64,000 bases of DNA. Origin: Monosporascus cannonballus. Lineage: Eukaryota > Ascomycota > Sordariomycetes > Xylariales. The translations under genes and the position numbers were made by a program. A model generated the notes under the pieces. That model did no database searches, was not told the origin of the DNA, and saw only the letters and a list, made by a program, of their open reading frames with translations. The first letter of the stretch is position 1. The number at the start of each line of letters is the position of its first letter. Where the stretch lies: NCBI GenBank assembly GCA_004154925.1, contig QJNS01000130.1, forward strand, positions 124,001-188,000, written 5' to 3'. Of this stretch, positions 46,708 to 59,149 are shown piece after piece.

Positions 46708-49700
46708 GATTCTTGGCGGATTTCCAGGTATTTTCGGAATTCGGATACTTTTTTCATTTAATTAGGTATTAAATAAATCCGTTTTGTTTTTGTATGTCGA
46801 ATATCTTTTCCACTTTATATGTACGTTTATCTTTTACTTTCATATTATTTTATACCGTATACACCTTAATTATATCTGTTATTAATTTAAGTAAAAAAAT
46901 GTAAAAATTTAAATCAAATTTAATTTTTGGCAAAAGTTCCAATTGGTAATTATTTTCTGGGATTTTTTTGGCGATTTTGTATAAACCGATATATTTGAAA
47001 TCGATCTTTTTATTAGGTTTTTTTGTTTAAAAATTTTTTGTAACGAAAAAAACCATTTTCCCTTTTTCGAAAATTAATCCCTTTAATTTTTTCTAGTTAT
47101 AATACTTACTTATTTGATTTCGTACGAATTTTAATTCTATTTTTATTTTTTGGTATAACTGTCGTAATTATTTTAACGTAAAATTTACTGTAATATTAAT
47201 TAAACTATTATTGCGTATTTTTTTATAAACTTTTGAAATAAAACCAATATTTACGTTTATCAATATTATTTTAATATTTTCGTAATAACTGGTGTTATAA
47301 ATTAATTACGTAATTACTAATTTCTTAATTCTGCTATTTTATTGGTAATTAATATAATATCGTAAATATCTTTTTAAAATTTAATTTATCCGTTTTATTT
47401 ATTTATTTATTTATAGTTTAAATATGTTAGATAATTTATGGTTTAAGTGGATTTATATTATAAAGCTGTATTAAAACTTAACTATAAATATCGATCCTTT
47501 ATTTAATATAATTTCTATTATTAATCCGTATATGCTAAAAATGTGGTTAAAAAATATATGCCAGTTATTTGGCATTTATATCCTTATAATAAAATAAAAA
47601 ATAAGAAGATTTCGTAAATCGGTCGACGATTACGAAAATATTATTATAATATATTTTCGTAATTAAATTTTGTAATATAAAAAACTTAATAATAAAATCG
47701 AATGTAATTAAATACCATGGTTACTTTACGACTGGTAATAGCTGTAAGTTTTCGTATGGTTTATGTCGTCGAATCTTTACTTTAGCGTAAATATCGTATC
47801 GCCATATAATTTTTTGTATCGTTAATTTTATTTTAAGAAAAAAATATATACGTTAAAGCCGTTTTGAAGTTTTATAAATCCTTAGATATCTATATAACGG
47901 ATATTCGTATATTCTTTATACCAGATCTTTCTGGTATTTTTCTGAAATTTGCATTTTGTTTATTTTTTGGTTTTCGGAAAAACCGTTATTATATTATTAG
48001 ATTTTTTAATGTATATTGCTAAGTACTGCCCGAATTATCGCAATTTGTTATAAACGTAAATATCCTTTTATCATAATATCGAAAATCGTATAATTAATTT
48101 TAACTAATTTTTTTTCGAAGTTTAATTATCTGGTTAAAATATTTACTTTGTCGTTTTTGGACTTTTTTTAATAAATAATAACGAAATTGAAGTTCGCCAA
48201 TTTTTTTGCATATTAAAACTATCGTTTTATACATTCTGTGGTTATAGTAAATCGGGTAAGGTTTTGATAATTCGTATAAACCTTAATCTAATATAAGCTT
48301 CCTTTTAGAAAATACCTATATTCCCAAAATACCATAATAATAACTATAAATTCCTAATTTAAAATGCCATAATTAAATGCGACTTTTTTTAACTTGTACG
48401 AAGAAAATATAATATGGTATAATTTACCTTAATTATTTTATTGTCCGATTTCTGCGTTTAATGGGTAATCCGAAATATTGGTTTCTAGTTTAACAGGGCG
48501 GTTTGGATCGTACATAATTAAATACTAACTTGCTAGTTATCGTATTTTTAATATCCTGCAACGTTTTTTCCGTATTTGGCATCCATTTAAATTCTTTTTT
48601 TATAAAATTCGTTAAGGGTATAATTATTTTACTAAAGTTTCGAATTAACTGTTTATAATAATTAACGAATCCGAAAAATATTTATATCTTTTTAACCGTT
48701 ATTGGCGTTTGTTATTTTGTAATTGCAGCGATTTTCTTAGTGTTTATCCTGATATATCCTGAGGTAATAATATGTCCCAAATATTCCATTTCCTATATAT
48801 AGAATTAACTTTTTTTTGCGTTAATAAATAGTTTTACGTCCTATAAAGCTTAAAAAACCTTATGAACGTATTTTATATATATTCTTTTTATTTTCGAAAA
48901 AATAAAAATACCGTCAAAATAGCAAACGAGGAAAATATCGAAATATTTTCGTAATACATAATTAATTTTTCGCTGGGAAATTATTAATATGTTTATAAAT
49001 TCCATTAATATAACCAAATATTTAAATAATCGGTATTTCGTTTTAAAAGCTGTTTTTTATTTATATTCTTTTTTAATCTTAATAAAATTATATTTATCTT
49101 TAAAATTAAATGCTATAAACCATTTAGTTTTATAAAATCTATTTTTTATCTCCGTAATTAAAAACAATACTATTTAATGTTTAATAATAATATCGTTCAG
49201 TTATCGATAATTAATTATAAATTATAATTTTCCATTGCTTAGATACAAAAAATATAAATTGTTTTATTAATAATTTCGAAAATTAAATTTATTTTTATAG
49301 TCGATTTTCTAAGTATTCTTTAAAAGTACGTAATTCGTTTCCGTTAAAATTATTAATAGGATAAAACTTTGTCGAAAATCCTTTTTTAAAAATTATTTCA
49401 TAATTGTATTTGTTATATTTTAATAATTTCGTATTAAGTTCCTTTTTAAAACATTATTTATATTTATGGTATTATAAAAATATATTAATTATATTTTTTA
49501 ATTTTTAAGGTTATTATTCTTATTTTAAATCGTTATTTAATTACCTTAATTTTGCTTTAGTAATAATAATAATACGTTATATTTTTCTTTAATACCCGTT
49601 TTTTTTCTTATATTTTATTGTTTTAGGTAATAAGGTTTTTATTGTATTTTTATGCTTATATTCGTCGTTATCATTAATCAAATATTAAAATCTTAATTTT

Positions 49701-51930
49701 TTTCTTTTTTACGCGTTAATAAAATATAAGATAAATTTTATTTAACTAATTTTTTCATTAATTAAGATTTGGTATTAACATATTTATAATAATCCTAAGA
49801 TTATATTATAATTTTCAAATAAAATAATATCGAAATTAATTATTTAATATTATTTTTTAATAAAAATCTCGAAATAATTAATTTCGTATACAACCTTTCC
49901 GTTATTATAAATAATTTCCTAACTTTCGGCATTTATCGTTATATAAAGTTTTAACTTATATTTTTATAACAATTTTAACTTATTAACCATATCCTGTATA
50001 ATATAATTTCCGCCTACAGTTCCGTACTTTATTATTATAATATATTAATACCTTCCGATTCGTATATTTAAAGTAATAAGGTTATTAACGTCTTTTATTA
50101 TCGCGTTTAAAATCTTTTTCGGAAATTCTTTTGATTTCTTTAGGTTTCGTTATTTTGCAGCTTTTTTATGGGTAATTGTTTTCTTTTAATTTTTATTCGA
50201 ATTTATCGAGCCTTACTTATGTTTTTTCGTTTAATACATTAAGTTATTATATTTGTTATTATTGCCGGCGTATTATTCCTTTAAGTCGTATTAAGTATTC
50301 TTAATTCTTCTACAGTTCTTTTCCTTATCAAATAAATTATTTTCTTATATTCGTAATTATATCCCATTATATATCGTCTTAATTATTATTCTAAAGATTT
50401 CTTATAAATTAATCCATTTTTAATAGCTTTTCTTTTTAAGGATTTGCAATAAATACCAAATAAAAATAAAACTCCGTAATAACCTTTTAATAATAATTTT
50501 TTATCATACGTTAAATTAACTCCTTTTCCGTTTAATAATTACATTGTTTATAATAACAAAAAGGGTCTTTTTTCAAATACTGCTTTTTTTCAGGCCAGCT
50601 TTTTATTTCGACTAATTATTAGATATCTCCTAGGATTATAATTCGAAATTGTCGATATTTTTATTTATCGTCCTTATTATTTCCAAATCAATTTGGAAAA
50701 TCGAATCGCTTATAATATATACGTGTAATTCGTTCGTAAATATATTACATTTATTTTTCGTAATCGAGATATTCTTGTCGTTAATAATATATAGCATATA
50801 TTTTGTCGTATCGATTTAGGGTTCCGGGATAGATTTTTTTTATTTAGTTCTGGTACTTACGTAACCATCCTTATAATATTTCTTATTATATTCGCAATAT
50901 TTTTTAAACCACCTTTCTAATTCTTCGTATTTTTTATCGAATTTTTTATCGTAATAACTTTTATTAAACCTTTTGTTATAAACCTGATATATATTTGGCT
51001 TAAATTATGGTAATAATTTTCCTATCGTTTTCTTAATTATTCCTGAATTATTCTTGCGGTATAAGGATTTAGCTATCTTACCGTAATTTCTTAGGTTTTT
51101 TATATTTATAAGCCTTATATTCCATTTTGCCGCAATTAAAACATTTAATCCGGCTTTAGTCTTATCTATAAGTAACGCCAAGTTCCATAAGTTCTAACGC
51201 CGTTCCGTAAAAAATAAAAGGTATATTTCGTTTCTTTCCTTAACTAAACTTATTATATTCCGAATACGGAACGTATTATTCTTTTTTTTTCTATTATTTT
51301 TTAAATTGTCGATTATCAATTTTAATTACCTTTACGATATACCGGTCCCAAGCAATTAATTGCTTAATACGAATAATTTTATCTTTTACATTATTTTTTA
51401 ACCCTTTATAAAACATATTAATAAAGGCATTAACTTTATTATCTTCTTATTTTACCTTAGCCGCAAAATTCTTAAAGATTATAACATACTTAAACGTAAA
51501 TCCTTTTTGTCGAAATTATGAAAATTACTAAACTGCAAATCGTTCTTTATCTGGATTGCCGAATTATGACGTATTTTATTTTCGAAATTAATATATAATA
51601 AAAAAGTTTCGTTAATAAAATCTTTTTCATCTAATTCTTTTATTTCCAAAAAACTTTTCATAATAAATTTAAATTAATTAATAATATCTCCCGTTAAATA
51701 TATTTTTATTACTAAAAATTTATCCGCAAAATCACTAAGGTTTAAAAAACGAAAATAAATTTATACCTAAATCAAAAAAGTTTAAAGGTTACCTTTTCCA
51801 TCGTAAAATTCCGGCTTCTTTAATTTCATGCGGACGAAAAAAAAATTAATCAAATAGCGTAACCTTAATTTGTTAAATCTCATTTTTTAATTCTCGAATT
51901 CGAGCCTAAAATTATTAAATAACAGTTTCC
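46690..51930 (-). pseudogene. R3 gag-pol remnant
   Basis: Minus strand. gag: in-frame segment 51479-51661 (MKSFLEIKELDEKDFI; LLYINFENKIRHN), collinear with gag of B. CCHC knuckle at 51102-51143 reads CFNCGKMEYKAYKY, first two Cys intact, His and last Cys now Tyr. RT motif YFDG at 48910-48921. Integrase C-terminus near 47000 (NKKIDFKYIGLYKIAKKI). Chromodomain at about 46700-46819 (YKVEKIFDIQKQNG; KKYPNSENTWKSAKNLIGA). Domain order fits Ty3/gypsy chromoviruses. Confidence 0.8.
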
Positions 51931-52007
51931 TAAATACTAGTCAACATTTTAACAACATTAAATATTGTTCAAAATCTAACAGTATTATTAAATAAAAGTT
52001 TGCAATA

Positions 52008-52403
52008 TATAATAGCTAAACGGTTTAACTAATTATTAAATCTTAGTTATACGGATTTATATTAACAGAAATATCATAAAAATCTAAGTAATAAATATAA
52101 TAACGTATTACATCTTGTAATATTAAAAGTGCCTTAAATAACGATATTATATTGCAAACGATTAATATTAATAAAGATTACAAACTGAAGTTATTTAAAT
52201 TAGGGAAATAATAAGCGTATATATCTTCCTGGGTTAATTGGATTTCCATTAGATCTCGACGTTATCACAGATCTAATACCATTGGATTCGGTTGGTTCTG
52301 TATAGATTTATTTGGATCTTGATGTCAAAAAAGATCCAAATCACGTGACCTTTTTTTGTGGGTTCGACCGTCTTTGTGACCGATCTTGGATTGGGTCGTA
52401 ACA
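52008..52403 (-). repeat. R3 5' LTR (right)
   Basis: 396 bp, starts TATAATAGCT (from TGTGACGGCT) and ends GGGTCGTAACA. The outer U3 is preserved and the inner R-U5 is strongly mutated, the same polarity as in R1 and R2. Confidence 0.92.
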
Positions 52404-52408
52404 ATAAA

Positions 52409-53321
52409 AACGCCCGTTTTTTCGGCGAAATTACCAAGGAAATCGATTAATCTTTCAGCAAATTTACGATTAAACTTTTTATAAGATATCCGTTTTTAAA
52501 ATCCATTCGAAATACTGTAAAACGCGCTTAGAGGATTTACGAAAATAACGAAGCGTATGATAATATTATATTTACTAAAACAGTTATCTTACTTATTAAA
52601 TATTAAAACCTAAAAAACTATATTAATAATAATATTAACAAACATTTCGTAAAAATAAAACGTTTTAACTTATACGAGATTATTTCTTTCGTAATTAAAA
52701 TTGATATTTTAGTTAATAACAATAACCGTACTTTTAATAACATATTTATATTTTAAAAAGAGATTTATAAAATTAATTAATGTTTCGATAAAGAGGGTAT
52801 TTCCAATATTATTAAAATTAGGCTTGCCGATATTAACCTAATTTTCTAAGTTATTAAAAATCGATAATAAAATTCCAACGGCTGTAAAGGAAATTAATCC
52901 TAAAATTACGATTATTTCGAAAAAAGTTAAAAAAACTCTTTTCGTTAAATATACCGCTTTATAAAATATTTTACGTAAATTAGAAATTATCAAATATATT
53001 TTTAAGTATACAAGATAGTAATTAATAATGATTACGTAATTGTCGCAAGAAATAACGAAAGGTTTCGTTATAACTTATAGTTAATTATAGAAAATAATAA
53101 ATATTTTATTAAAATGATTAAGAAATGAATATTCGCGTTAAAATTTGCGAAGGTATTTATAATAGAACATATTTTATAATAATAGTTAAAGGATTTTTAA
53201 ATTTACGTTTTGTTTTACGGATAAATATTAAGCGTTAAATTTTTATCCGAACAATTAAAACTATTTAAGTTGGTGGTAATACTGTACGTTATACGGTTAT
53301 TTCTTTAAAGAAAAAGGATAC
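52409..53321 (+). pseudogene. C internal remnants, right of R3
   Basis: Continuation of C. The plus-strand frame NARFFGEITKEID, then KTVILLIKY, KRFNLYEIISFVIKIDILV and RLADINLIF is moderately open, hydrophilic, and unrecognised. It ends at the purine tract before the 3' LTR. Confidence 0.38.
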
Positions 53322-53547
53322 TTAATAAGGATTTTACGGTTACGGTTATAATAACCCAGTTTTCGACTATAAGTAATTATGAAACTTTTTAAACTTTCAA
53401 ATAAAGAATTTGCAAAATAATTTTACTGACATATTTATACGTACTGTATAATTAATTATTTATAATAAATAAAAATTGCCTAATTCACTTACGATATTTT
53501 GTACAACTTTTTCGTTACCTTTGATAAATCCCACGTAATCCTTAATA
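53322..53547 (+). repeat. C 3' LTR
   Basis: 226 bp, partner of 41733-41957. More AT-rich than the 5' LTR (for example TTTTACGG against TCCACGG). Followed by the duplication taatc. Confidence 0.8.
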
Positions 53548-53552
53548 TAATC

Positions 53553-55461
53553 GCTTTTGTTACTAAAACTATCTACTTGAATATTTCTATTATTTTTTAT
53601 TATATTATACCCTAAAAATAAACATTAGTAAAAGATTATTTACGTTTTATATTATTTATTTAACTTTCGCGTTTTTATAAACCGGGTATATTTTATACAA
53701 TTAAAATAAATACCGAAAAAGTCTTTGCTTTTATTCATAATTGCTTTTTAAAAACTGTAATAATTATTTGTAAGTTTTTATCGGAAATTACATATTTAAA
53801 CTTTATGCTTCGTAATAATTTAAACTAATAAATTATTAAATACCACTTTTTATTTGTTTTAATAAGAAGTAACATTTAGAACGTAATATAAAGCGTCGGT
53901 TTGTAAACCTTTTTTTATTAGCATTAAATAATATTATAATTAATACTTTAGTAATTTCGCTTTTAAGTTTTTAAAAACATTCTTTAAATTTTCTTATAAA
54001 TTCAACGTTTTTTATATATATTTTTTAAAAATAAATAGCGTTAATAAGTTAATTATATTTTTATATTTTCTAATAAATTTATATGCTTAATTACTACGTC
54101 TTAAAATTTCTAGAATATTCGTAACGTTTGCTATAATCAAAACAAGTTAATTCTTAATTCATTTTAATTTAAATTTCTAAATCAAAATTTGGCCGAAGAT
54201 AAAAATGAGCCACAAAATGTTTAGTTTTTAGATATACTATAAATTATTTTCTAAATTTACTCGGATACTTATATTATTCAAAATCAGAAATACCTAAGTC
54301 ATTTAACTTTTATATTTTTTCAAAATCTCCAAATCCGTAAATATATCGTTAAAATATATGAATATAAAAATATTTAAAACCAAATCAAAAATAATTACAA
54401 TCAATTAATAAATACCTATAAAAATATGAATAGATTTTATAAATATAACACGATATTTAAAATACCCGCTTAGGGTTTTAAAAACGGGGTTTTCTTTTTC
54501 TTTTTAACTATATTAATATAATAATAACTGTTTCAAAAATAGAATACGGTAAATTATTGAGCCTTATTAATATTTCTTTCAAAATATTTATAAAAATCAA
54601 AAAAGTTCGTTTTTCATAATAATATCTTTTAATTATTTATACTTAATTATACGTTAATATACGAGGTTTCTATTTTAATCGATCTTTTATTTGTTGTCTT
54701 TAAGCTTAGATATTGTAAAAGGTAAATAGCTTATTTAAAATCTAAAAAGTTAAAAACATAAACTTTTTTAATATAATTATATATTTTAATAATATATTTC
54801 TTCCATACAATTTATTTAAAATATTTCATAAACATTAAAATAATATTTTTTAAATAATTATTTCATAACTTTATTCGTTATATAATAATAATTGATAATC
54901 TCTTGTATTTTTAAATAGCCTTTGAAATTTACGATATTTGGAAAATATTATAATAATATAATCCGGAATGGACACCTTTTGAATTATATATAAAATTTCG
55001 TAAAAGTTTCTCTTAAATATTGTATTATTATCCTACAAAAATATCTGGCTTTTTTAATTAATTCGTAAATCATTAAAACAGAACTAAAATATTCTAAAGA
55101 TAATATCTTATTATAAAATATGTGTTGGATTTAGCAAAAAGTGTTTTTATTATTTTTAAATATAAATAAACTTTCTTAATTTCTTAAAGCATTCGTTTAT
55201 TTTCGTACTTAAACAAATTTTTATTTATCGTAAATAATTTATATAACTTTTACTTATATTTCTAAAGTATTTCACAATTTTCTGCTATTATTAAAAAGAC
55301 TTTTACTGCAAAATCGAATTATAACTTTAAATATCTTATTTTTATACTAAAAAAACAACGTAATTTAATTACATACTTTTTTATTTTATATAAGGTTCTA
55401 TATTAATAAGTTTTTTAATACATTGATTTCGAACAACTCAATTATTGTTTAATTAATATAA
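53553..55461 (-). pseudogene. Element H: reverse transcriptase part
   Basis: The minus-strand translation around 54150-54420 reads LNIFIFIYFNDIFTDLEILKKYK, an RT catalytic region. YFND at 54345-54356 stands for YxDD, and FTDxxLExHK-like residues follow, then about 40 residues with N-L-E-N at the expected K-C-E-F place. With the integrase at 23.1-23.7 kb this makes a split minus-strand gypsy element. The rest of the interval is AT-rich and unreadable. Its 5' end (gag, LTR) is beyond R4 or lost. Confidence 0.55.
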
Positions 55462-55466
55462 TTTAC

Positions 55467-55836
55467 TGGGACGGCTAGGCGGTTTAGCCAACTATTAAAT
55501 CTTAGTCGTACAGGTTTATGTTGGCAGAACTATTATAAGATTCTAAAAAGTAAATACAGTAACCTATTACGTCTCGCAATATCAAAGGTGCCTTAAATAA
55601 CGCAATATTATTATAAACGAAAATCATCTAAATTATGAAATTAATAAACGTATTATACTTAGTCTTATTTTTCTTATTAAGCTTAGCTTTACAGATTTTA
55701 TAATAGGTCCTGTAAAACCTGGTTTTGCGGGCTTTATAATAAATCTTATCGAAACATTACGTAACTCGATTTACACGGCTTATTTATTTTTTTATCGTAA
55801 CCGTTTTTCGAAGCCGTAACTTATTAAGTTATAATA
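55467..55836 (-). repeat. R4 3' LTR
   Basis: A 370-bp LTR, TGGGACGGCTAGGCGG to ...AAGTTATAATA on the plus strand. It has the duplicated CCTG(T/G)... / GATTTTATAATAGGTCCTGTAAAACC-type U3 repeats of the A subfamily. Confidence 0.85.
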
Positions 55837-55991
55837 CGATTTTCCTTTTTCGGAATTTTCGTTCCGAAAATTCTTTTTCTTTTTATAAGTCCTCTTTATT
55901 ATCATATCGGGTCGTATTAAAAAATCGGTTAACAAAAAAACGAAAAAACGAAATAACTTATTTAAACTTTTATTTTTCGCGCTATATATAT

Positions 55992-56480
55992 ATATATATA
56001 TATTCGTATTCTTTTTGTCGAGATTTATTATCTTATCGTATTTTTTCGTCGGATTCCTCCCCATATAAGGAATGCGTAACGCGAAATTAAGGCCTTTGCG
56101 ATATTAACGGTTTTTTTACTTTTTAATTCGAAAAAATCGTTTTCAATTACCTCAAAGTTAAAACGAAACTTAAGAACGTTAAAAAAGAAACAAGGCAGAT
56201 ATAGGCTAAAGTTCTTCGACCTTAAAAACAAAAGAAATTATAGGCCGATCGCGTAATACGTATGCTATCCCGAGGTCTCCAGTCTCTAAAGGAATTGGAT
56301 AAGTTGGAACGTTAAAAAAACAGGTCGAACTGAAGGCCTCCAAGACTATATCGGCAAGAGCCGCGCTTCCTCTCGACTAGCTTACCCTTAAGTTTACCGA
56401 TTGATTATTTATTAATTGGGGAATCTTTAATTTTATTAACACCGGCGTTATTAGTAAAAGTTTTTTAATAAGTGCTAGGC
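55992..56480 (+). pseudogene. Opposite-strand ORF of R4
   Basis: Collinear with the A copy: the start codon is ATA in a TA-rich tract 156 bp inside the LTR, followed by YSYSFCRDLL, SSDSSPYKECVTRN-stop-GLCDIN (Cys preserved where A has Tyr), then FNYLKVKTKLKNVKK, ADRVIRMLSRGLQSLKEL DKLER split by a stop near the end, and a WGIFNFIN-like tail before the TTTTTTAATAAG block. The minus-strand frames 55792-56064 and 56028-56231 over the same DNA are shadows. Confidence 0.62.
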
Positions 56481-58691
56481 GCTAATAAGATTTTTGGCGA
56501 GTTTCTAGATATTTTCGAAATCCGAACGCTTTTTTTACTTAATTAGGTACTAAGTAAATCAATTTTATTTTCGCATATCGAAAATTTTTCCATTTCGTAT
56601 ATATATATGTCTTTTATTTTTAAGTTATTTTATTCTGTATGTATTTTAACTATATCTGTTATTAATTTGAATAAAAAAACGTAAAACACTGGATAAAGTT
56701 TAATTTTGGGAAGAAACTCTAATTAATAATTGTTTTTTAAGATTTTCTTAGTAATTTTGTATAAACCGATATATTTAAAATTGAATATTTTATTAAGTTA
56801 TATTGTTTAAATATTTTTGATAATAAAAAAATTATTTCTCTTTTTTTAGAGGTTAATGCTTTTCACCTTTTCTGGTTATAATAATTATTTATCTATTTCC
56901 ATACGAATTCTAGTTTTATTTTTATTTTTTGGTACAACTATCAAAAGTATTCCGACATAAGGAGTACTTTAATTTTGATTAGATTATCGTTACGTATTTT
57001 TTTATAAATTTTTGAAATAAAATCAAAATCCGGATTCGTAAGGATTATCTTAATATTTTCGTAATAATTGATATTGTAAGCTAATTATGCGATTAGTAAT
57101 TTATTAACTTAACTATTTTATTCCCAATTAATATTATGTTGTAAATAGGTTTTTAAATTTTAATTTATTCATTTTATTTATTTATTTACTCATAATTTAA
57201 AACCGTTAAAGAATGAATAATTTAACCCGATTGGTATTATTAGTTCTTATTAAAATTTAAATATAAATATCGATTTTGTATTTGAAATAACTATTATTAA
57301 TAACCCGTATATATTAAAAATACATTTAAAAAAATGTATATTATTTATTCGGCGTTTTTATCCTGATGATATAGTAAAACATACAAAAGATTTGGTAAAT
57401 CGGTCGACAATTAGGAAAATGCTATCGTAATATACTTTTATAATGGGATTTTTTAATATATGAAATTTGGTAATAAAATCGAATGTAATTAAATATCATG
57501 GCTGTTTTGCGATTAGCAATGGCTGTAATTCTCTATATGGCTTATGTTGTTGTACTTTAGCCTTATTGTAAAGGTCGTATTGCCGTTATATCTTTTGAAT
57601 TACTGTTTTTATTTTAAGAAAGAAATATGTACGTTAAAGCCGTTTTAGGGTTTTGTAAATCCCTGGATATTTATATAACTGATATTTATGTATTTTTCGT
57701 ATTAAGCCCTTTTGATATTTTTTTGAAACTTATATTTTGTCCTTCTTTTAATCCTTTAGAAAATTATCGTTATATTACTGGAGTTTCTGATATATATTAT
57801 TAGTTATTTCTCGAATTATCGCAATTTGTTATGGGCGTAAATATTTTTTCGTAATAGTATTAAAACTCGTATGGTTAACTTTGATTAGGTTTTTTTCGAA
57901 GTTTGGTCGTTTATTTAAAGGATTAATTTTGTTAATTTTTGAACCTTTTTTGTTAATAAAAACGATATCGAAATTCGTTAATTTTCGCGCTTAATAAAGT
58001 TGTTATTTTGTAAGTTTAATGGTTCTAATAAATCGGGTAAAATTTTAATAATTTATATAAAGTTTAATTTAGTACAAATTTCTTTGTAGAAAAAATCTAA
58101 ACTTTCGAAAAGCCATAATAATAGCCATAAATTCTTTATTTGAAATGTTATAATTAGGTTCGATTCTTTTTAATTTGTATAAAGAATATAATAAGATATA
58201 CTTTGCTTTAATTATATTGCTGTTAGATTATTACGTTTAATATCTAATTTAAGATATCGGTTTTTAGTTTGGCGGAGCTTGTTAAATCGTATATAATTAA
58301 TACCTGTTTGCTAATAATCGTATCTTTAATATCATAAAACGCCTTTTTTATTTCGAGCGTTTCTTTAAATTTTTTTCTTTTATAAAGTTCCTTAAATTTA
58401 TAATTATTCTGCTAGAATTTCGAAAATTTTTCCTATAATAATTAACGAATCCAAGGTATGCTTATACCTTTTTAACTATAATTAATGTCTGCCATTTTGT
58501 AACTGCGGTAATCTTTTTCGAGTTTATCCTAATATGTTCTAAGGTAATAATATGTTCCAGATATTTTATTTCCGATACGTAAAACTATTTTTTGTATTAA
58601 TAAATAACTTTACGTTTTATAAAACTTAAAAAGTTTTATGAATATATTTTGCAAATGTTTTTTCTAGTTTTGAAAAAAAGTCAAAATGTCG
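56470..58691 (-). pseudogene. R4 pol remnant (integrase, RNase H, part of RT)
   Basis: Minus strand, collinear with R3. It ends abruptly at the RT catalytic region. The AGTCAAAATGTCG stretch next to 58691 aligns with the YFDD region of R1 (about 6770-6790), so B landed within a few codons of the RT active site. Confidence 0.68.
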
Positions 58692-58696
58692 TTAAG

Positions 58697-59111
58697 TGTT
58701 ATGACCTAACGGTCTTGACTTCTGAAAACGGTCGTGATCCTGAAAAACCAGACCTCGCCCTAGACAACAAGTCACGTGACTGGCTTAAAGAGCTTAAGGG
58801 CCTTGATTGGACAAAAGGGCTTAAGCCGGATAAGCAATAAAGGGGGCTTAAAGGGGCTTAAGGGGACTTAACTAGAGAAATATCGTTAAGCCATGATAAA
58901 TACCTTAAGCCAGAACGAAAATATATATGTTTATTATTCCCATAATTTAAATAGCTTTAATTTATAATAATATTTCGTTATCCAAAATATTTTTACTATT
59001 ACAAAATATAATACGTTATTATATTTATTATTTATATTTTTACGATATTTCTGTTAATATAAATCCGTCGACTTAAAGTTTAATTATTAGTTAAACCGTA
59101 TAGCCGTTATA
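58697..59111 (+). repeat. B 5' LTR
   Basis: A 415-bp LTR, TGTTATGACCTAACGG to GCCGTTATA. The U3 (58697-58880) is GC-preserved with repeated GGGGGCTTAA / GGGGCTTAAG / GGGGACTTAA words, related to the TTAAG-rich U3 of R1/R2. The plus-strand 63-codon frame 58649-58840 is a chance frame across the junction and LTR. Confidence 0.88.
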
Positions 59112-59149
59112 CGTTATAAGTTTTTGTTTAATAGTATCGTTAAATTTTG

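Larger units (their letters stand above)
45644..52403 (-). mobile_element. Complete gypsy chromovirus R3
   Basis: A 6760-bp element, LTRs 45644-46039 and 52008-52403, perfect duplication ataaa (45639-45643 and 52404-52408). The best preserved gag-pol and opposite-strand ORF of the window. It carries a third U3 type. Inserted in element C. Confidence 0.94.
41733..53547 (+). mobile_element. LTR retrotransposon C, unclassified, holding R3
   Basis: LTRs 41733-41957 and 53322-53547 (about 225 bp), duplication taatc perfect (41728-41732 and 53548-53552). About 5.05 kb without nested R3. The 5' LTR is followed by GTGGTATATA, which could be a mutated primer-binding site. A purine-rich AAAGAAAAAGGATAC precedes the 3' LTR, giving plus orientation. 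It inserted at the very edge of E, overlapping E's target duplication. LTR size and total length fit a Copia-type element, but no RT or integrase was recognised. Confidence 0.75.
55467..58691 (-). mobile_element. Gypsy chromovirus R4, 3' part only in window
   Basis: 3' LTR on the left (55467-55836). Internal pol runs minus up to 58691, where element B inserted. The remainder should lie beyond B, outside the window. The left flank tttac (55462-55466) would be its target duplication; the partner is not in view. U3 type as in A. Confidence 0.85.

Noticed and set aside
55986..56002. (TA)n tract as a possible microsatellite or promoter
   Set aside because: It coincides with the mutated start region of the R4 antisense ORF. 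RIP of TG/CA-rich sequence explains it.
58649..58840. 63-codon plus-strand frame
   Set aside because: Crosses the R4/B junction and runs through B's U3 repeats, so it is a by-product of the insertion.
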